This document shows positions 6,158-9,016 of a stretch of 9,016 nucleotides of DNA, in pieces. A program made the translations under genes and the position numbers. The DNA is from Parabacteroides sp. GTDB taxonomy: Bacteria; Bacteroidota; Bacteroidia; Bacteroidales; Tannerellaceae. The stretch is from NCBI GenBank assembly GCA_019411205.1, contig DXRF01000103.1, positions 1 through 9,016 of the forward strand. Direction: 5' to 3'. Under the pieces are notes generated by a model, which worked only from the letters and a program-made list of their open reading frames with translations, ran no database searches and was not told the origin of the DNA. Positions within the stretch are counted from its first letter, which is position 1. Each line of letters opens with the position of its first letter.

Positions 6158-6191
6158 AAAAAAAGAATCCCGACCAACTGCTTGGCCGGAA
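6158..6191 (-). terminator. Terminator-like hairpin in the greA leader (possible attenuator)
   Basis: On the minus strand TTCCGGCCAA (6191-6182) pairs with TTGGTCGGGA (6177-6168) around a GCAG loop, a 10-bp stem with two G-U pairs. It is followed by TTC and then a T7 run (6164-6158). It lies downstream of the greA promoter and 50 bp upstream of the greA ATG. Transcripts from that promoter would end after about 55-60 nt unless they read through. It may also terminate the upstream lipoprotein gene, which has no other terminator. Confidence 0.75.
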
Positions 6192-6220
6192 CTCCTCTTT
6201 CTCTGTATTTTTAGACTCTG

Positions 6221-6251
6221 CAAAGATAAACGATCTTTTTAAGAGTGCAAA
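6221..6251 (-). promoter_or_regulatory. greA-hit operon promoter
   Basis: TTTG (6251-6248) and TATCTTTG (6228-6221) on the minus strand are separated by 19 bp. This is the best match to the Bacteroidetes consensus in the window. The predicted start is near 6214, giving a leader of about 107 nt that contains the hairpin and the SD. Confidence 0.8.
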
Positions 6252-6319
6252 TCCTTTTGAAGTGCTTTACAACATGTTAGGATTTAGAATTATGATTTAT
6301 ACGTCGATGAAATCACAAT

Positions 6320-7480
6320 TCAAAGTACTGTTTTTACGTCTGCTTCCAGTTTCTTCACGTCTTCGACACGCTTAACCAAGTTTCCTTTGCGGTCAAGAAT
6401 GAAAAGGGCGGGCAATTGTTTTACATTGTACAAACCTGCCACCTGCGAATAAACAGACTGCGGATCGCGGACAGTAACCCACGGCAAATTAGAAGCCCCA
6501 TTTCTCCAGAAATGGAAATCGCTATCCAACGACACTTGATAAATCTCAAGTCCCTGGTCATGGTATTTTGTGTACAATTCACCCAATGCCATATTCAAAG
6601 CCGGCGACCATTCCGTCTGATAAGCCGTAAAGTTTATCAAAACAACCTTACCGGGTGCAACCGTAGACAGTTTTACCACTTCGCCCCGAACATCCGGCAA
6701 TTCGATATCAAGGAATGAAACTTCTTTTGTTTCCACATTACTGTAATCGACAGGACGTTGAGCACGCAAGACCTTCATGGATTGCAGTGTCAGGTTGTAC
6801 AAATGCTTCGACCGCGGGCTTTCCGGATAAACGTGATTGTAGCTGGTTGCAACCGCCCCATACGCCTTGACATCTTTCTTGTCATACAAATCAAAGAACA
6901 ACAAGCCATCGATCTGCTGAAACAAAGCAAAATAGGCAGCCGTGGACATCGGTGCCGAATAAATATATTTCCGAGCGACCTCTTTATAAGCATCGGCAGC
7001 AGCCAAAACCTTCATACGGTAGGTCGTATCTGAAATCATTTTATCTTCATATTCCTTCCTCAAGCGGCTGATAGCCTGGTTTGCATCCAGTTGAGCCAAG
7101 GTAATCGCCTTTATCGCCTTTGAGTTTTCAGATCCTTCTACAGAATAGGAAGTTGCGAAAGTACCAGCATCAGCGACGAAAGATATGGTTTCGGTCGAAT
7201 CAACCGCAAAATTGATCAATTGGTTGTTCAGACGCAAACGATAAAAGTCCGGATACTCAGGACGCTTTTCCGTAAACTTGAACTTCCCGCCAGGAGCCAG
7301 CTTGATGGAATCGAGTGTCACCACATTAGAGATTCCGACATTTTCTAAATACATAAGCTGACCGTCAGCCCCTGCCACGACTCCCTTCACAATGAAATCC
7401 GAGGAGTTGTTACAAGCTGAAAAAAAGAACATGCACAGTCCTAAAACAGTCAACAGTCGTGTGGATATTTGTTTCATCAT
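6320..7480 (-). CDS. DUF4369/thioredoxin-like lipoprotein lacking the CXXC active site
   Basis: A 386-residue predicted lipoprotein. Residues 1-23 (MMKQISTRLL...FFFSAC) form a type II signal peptide with lipobox FSAC, lipidated at Cys23; no charged sorting signal is obvious. An N-terminal beta-rich region (about 29-120) resembles DUF4369. A helical linker (about 121-245) follows. The C-terminal thioredoxin-like fold (about 255-386) includes GKVVLINFTAY, then VSLDSDFHFW, and retains a cis-Pro-like LPALFILD (356-363). Where TlpA/ResA-type proteins have WCxxC, this has FTAYQTEWSP (284-293). The mature protein has only the lipidated cysteine, so it cannot perform dithiol redox chemistry. Its role is unknown; binding or a structural role is possible. 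An upstream in-frame TTG at 7510 lies inside the -7 element, so ATG 7480 or ATG 7477 is the start. It is divergent from pnp. Confidence 0.85.
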   Translation of the reverse strand: MMKQISTRLLTVLGLCMFFFSACNNSSDFIVKGVVAGADGQLMYLENVGISNVVTLDSIKLAPGGKFKFTEKRPEYPDFYRLRLNNQLINFAVDSTETISFVADAGTFATSYSVEGSENSKAIKAITLAQLDANQAISRLRKEYEDKMISDTTYRMKVLAAADAYKEVARKYIYSAPMSTAAYFALFQQIDGLLFFDLYDKKDVKAYGAVATSYNHVYPESPRSKHLYNLTLQSMKVLRAQRPVDYSNVETKEVSFLDIELPDVRGEVVKLSTVAPGKVVLINFTAYQTEWSPALNMALGELYTKYHDQGLEIYQVSLDSDFHFWRNGASNLPWVTVRDPQSVYSQVAGLYNVKQLPALFILDRKGNLVKRVEDVKKLEADVKTVL

Positions 7481-7507
7481 ATCTTTACTTCTTGTTTTAA
7501 TCCGCTG

Positions 7508-7515
7508 CAAATATA
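7508..7515 (-). promoter_or_regulatory. -7 element of the lipoprotein gene
   Basis: The minus strand reads TATATTTG, a full TAnnTTTG match, 27 bp upstream of ATG 7480. Transcription would begin near 7502. No good TTTG is seen at the -33 position. The element excludes the upstream TTG start at 7510. Confidence 0.6.
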
Positions 7516-7612
7516 CATTAATTTACAATTGTGGCACCATTATTCGCTAAATCTTCCTGCTATTTTTATAAAAAAGAGCTTTTCTCATGTTTTTTATTTT
7601 CATTTTCACACG

Positions 7613-7656
7613 TTTACAGATAAACTTTCATTACATTTGCACCAATTTTACAGATA
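7613..7656. repeat. Direct repeat TTTACAGATA flanking the pnp -7 element
   Basis: TTTACAGATA occurs at 7613-7622 and again at 7647-7656, a 34-bp step. One copy lies in the -33 zone of pnp and the other in its 5' leader. The 195-bp divergent spacer (7481-7675) shows no gene; besides this repeat it has two -7 elements and AT-rich sequence. Confidence 0.45.
7632..7639 (+). promoter_or_regulatory. -7 element of pnp
   Basis: TACATTTG is a full TAnnTTTG match, 36 bp upstream of the pnp ATG, implying a leader of about 30 nt. The -33 position is weak (GTTTAC near 7612-7617). The leader is too short for the long RNase III-cleaved hairpin known from E. coli pnp. Confidence 0.6.
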
Positions 7657-7675
7657 GAAAAATAAGAAAAAGATT

Positions 7676-9016
7676 ATGCTTAATCCAATTAACAAGACGA
7701 TCGAATTGGCTGATGGAAGAACCATCACCATCGAAACCGGGAAATTGGCAAAACAGGCGGACGGTGCAGTTACCGTACGTATGGGCAACACCGTGTTGCT
7801 GGCTACTGTTTGCGCCGCTAAAGATGCAAACCCGGGTGTTGACTTCATGCCGTTACAAGTAGAGTACAAAGAAAAATTCTCGGCATTTGGCCGTTTTCCT
7901 GGTGGTTTTACAAAAAGAGAAGGTAAAGCTTCCGACTACGAAATCCTGACTTCTCGTTTGGTCGACCGTGCCCTCCGTCCTCTTTTCCCGGACAATTACC
8001 ATGCCGAAGTATATGTAAACGTTATATTATTCTCCGCAGACGGTGAAGACATGCCGGATGCACTGGCCGGATTGGCTGCTTCCGCCGCATTGGCTGTATC
8101 GGATATTCCTTTCAACGGACCGATCTCTGAATGCCGCGTCGCACGTATCGATGGTAAGTATGTAGTCAACCCCACGTTCTCTGAATTGGAAAAAGCAGAT
8201 ATTGATATTATGGTGGGTGCTACGCTTGACAACATCATGATGGTGGAAGGCGAAATGGACGAAGTTCAAGAATCAGAAATGCTGGAAGCGATCAAAGTAG
8301 CACACGAAGCAATCAAAATACAGTGCCAGGCACAGCTTGAACTGTCCGAAGCTTGCGGCAAACTGGTTAAACGCGAATACTGTCACGAAATCAACGACGA
8401 CGAACTGCGCAAAGATGTACACGAAAAATGTTATGCAAAGGCATACGCTGTTGCAACCTCCGGTACCGACAAACATCAGCGTGCCGAAGCATTCGAAGCA
8501 GTTGTCGAAGAATATAAAGCTCAATTCTCTGAAGAAGAATTGACAGACGAGAAGGTTGAAATGATCGGCCGTTATTACCACGATGTAGAAAAAGAAGCGA
8601 TGCGCCGTGCTATCCTGGACGAAGGAAAACGTCTGGATGGCCGTAAGACTACTGAAATCCGTCCGATCTGGATCGAAACAGACTGTCTGCCCGGTCCTCA
8701 CGGTTCTGCTATTTTCACACGTGGTGAAACACAGTCACTTTCGACTGTCACTTTAGGTACAAAAGCCGATGAAAAGATGATCGACGATGTACTGAATCAC
8801 GGAAAAGAACGTTTCCTGTTACATTATAACTTCCCACCATTCTCTACTGGCGAAGCAAAAGCTTCCCGCGGTGTGGGTCGTCGTGAAATCGGTCACGGAA
8901 ACCTGGCTCACCGTGCATTGAAACGGATGATCCCAACAGACTATCCTTACGTAGTACGTGTGATCTCTGACATATTAGAGTCCAACGGTTCTTCTTCTAT
9001 GGCATCTGTATGTGGT
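7676..9016 (+). CDS. pnp: Polyribonucleotide nucleotidyltransferase (PNPase), 3' truncated by the window
   Basis: PNPase degrades RNA 3' to 5' with phosphate, releasing nucleoside diphosphates, and can also add tails. The frame is open from ATG 7676 to the last base: 447 of roughly 700 expected codons. The first RNase PH-like domain covers about 8-145, with the RNA-binding GRFPGGFTKREGKASDYE segment (72-89) and SRLVDRALRPLFP (93-105). A helical linker domain (about 205-310) follows. The second RNase PH domain starts at LDGR (320-323) and includes HGSAIFTRGETQ (342-353), HYNFPPFSTGEA (383-394) and RREIGHGNLA (402-411). The last residues are SNGSSSMASVCG. The catalytic Asp pair and the KH and S1 domains lie beyond the window. 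The ATG matches the family N-terminus (INKTIELADGRTITIETGK). No SD is seen; the leader is A-rich. Confidence 0.97.
   Translation, partial: MLNPINKTIELADGRTITIETGKLAKQADGAVTVRMGNTVLLATVCAAKDANPGVDFMPLQVEYKEKFSAFGRFPGGFTKREGKASDYEILTSRLVDRALRPLFPDNYHAEVYVNVILFSADGEDMPDALAGLAASAALAVSDIPFNGPISECRVARIDGKYVVNPTFSELEKADIDIMVGATLDNIMMVEGEMDEVQESEMLEAIKVAHEAIKIQCQAQLELSEACGKLVKREYCHEINDDELRKDVHEKCYAKAYAVATSGTDKHQRAEAFEAVVEEYKAQFSEEELTDEKVEMIGRYYHDVEKEAMRRAILDEGKRLDGRKTTEIRPIWIETDCLPGPHGSAIFTRGETQSLSTVTLGTKADEKMIDDVLNHGKERFLLHYNFPPFSTGEAKASRGVGRREIGHGNLAHRALKRMIPTDYPYVVRVISDILESNGSSSMASVCG

Noticed and set aside
7481..7510. TTG at 7510 as start of the lipoprotein
   Set aside because: It lies in the -7 element TATATTTG, so the codon would be upstream of the transcript start. 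It would also add a charged segment before a normal lipoprotein signal peptide beginning at ATG 7480/7477.
8027..8701. Minus-strand open frames within 7996-8701
   Set aside because: They are antisense to pnp, which is open and strongly conserved in sequence through this stretch.
1..9016. Mobile element, CRISPR array, defence or toxin-antitoxin system
   Set aside because: No transposase, integrase, array of spaced repeats or paired small genes of that kind is visible. All sizeable genes are recognisable core families with matching promoters and terminators.

Overview
The window looks like core chromosome from a Bacteroidales bacterium, probably Parabacteroides or a close relative; the genus is an inference from protein flavour only. 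The strongest support for the phylum is promoter style. Several genes are preceded by TAnnTTTG, the -7 element of the Bacteroidetes housekeeping sigma factor, often with TTG or TTTG 18-20 bp further upstream. Most starts lack a Shine-Dalgarno (SD) sequence. The PadR/PspC pair and the DUF4369/thioredoxin-like lipoprotein are also typical of the group. No mobile element, CRISPR array, phage gene or defence cassette is visible.

Layout, left to right. The 5' half of a CAT-anticodon tRNA lies at the left edge (minus strand), with a short hairpin leader and a candidate promoter. Next is prfB (release factor 2, minus). It is split by a programmed +1 frameshift, so the complete gene runs from 1246 to 121. 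Upstream of it, beyond a strong intrinsic terminator, is a long-chain acyl-CoA synthetase (1491-3311, minus). A divergent 187-bp regulatory region full of dyad repeats separates that gene from a plus-strand operon of a PadR repressor and a PspC-domain membrane protein. A convergent 299-bp spacer then holds one terminator for each direction. Next is a minus-strand operon greA-hit (transcript-cleavage factor and HIT hydrolase), whose leader carries a near-consensus promoter, a terminator-like hairpin and an unusually good SD. A minus-strand lipoprotein with a DUF4369-like region and a cysteine-less thioredoxin-like domain follows. Finally pnp (polynucleotide phosphorylase) runs divergently off the right edge.

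The genes are mainly information-processing housekeeping (translation termination, transcript cleavage, RNA decay), with one lipid-activation gene and two envelope-related units. The points most worth a second look are regulatory: the prfB frameshift, a possible attenuator in the greA leader, the dyad array in the padR promoter, and the dyads between the acyl-CoA synthetase and padR. The clearest protein oddity is the thioredoxin fold without its CXXC. I found no convincing new multi-gene system.
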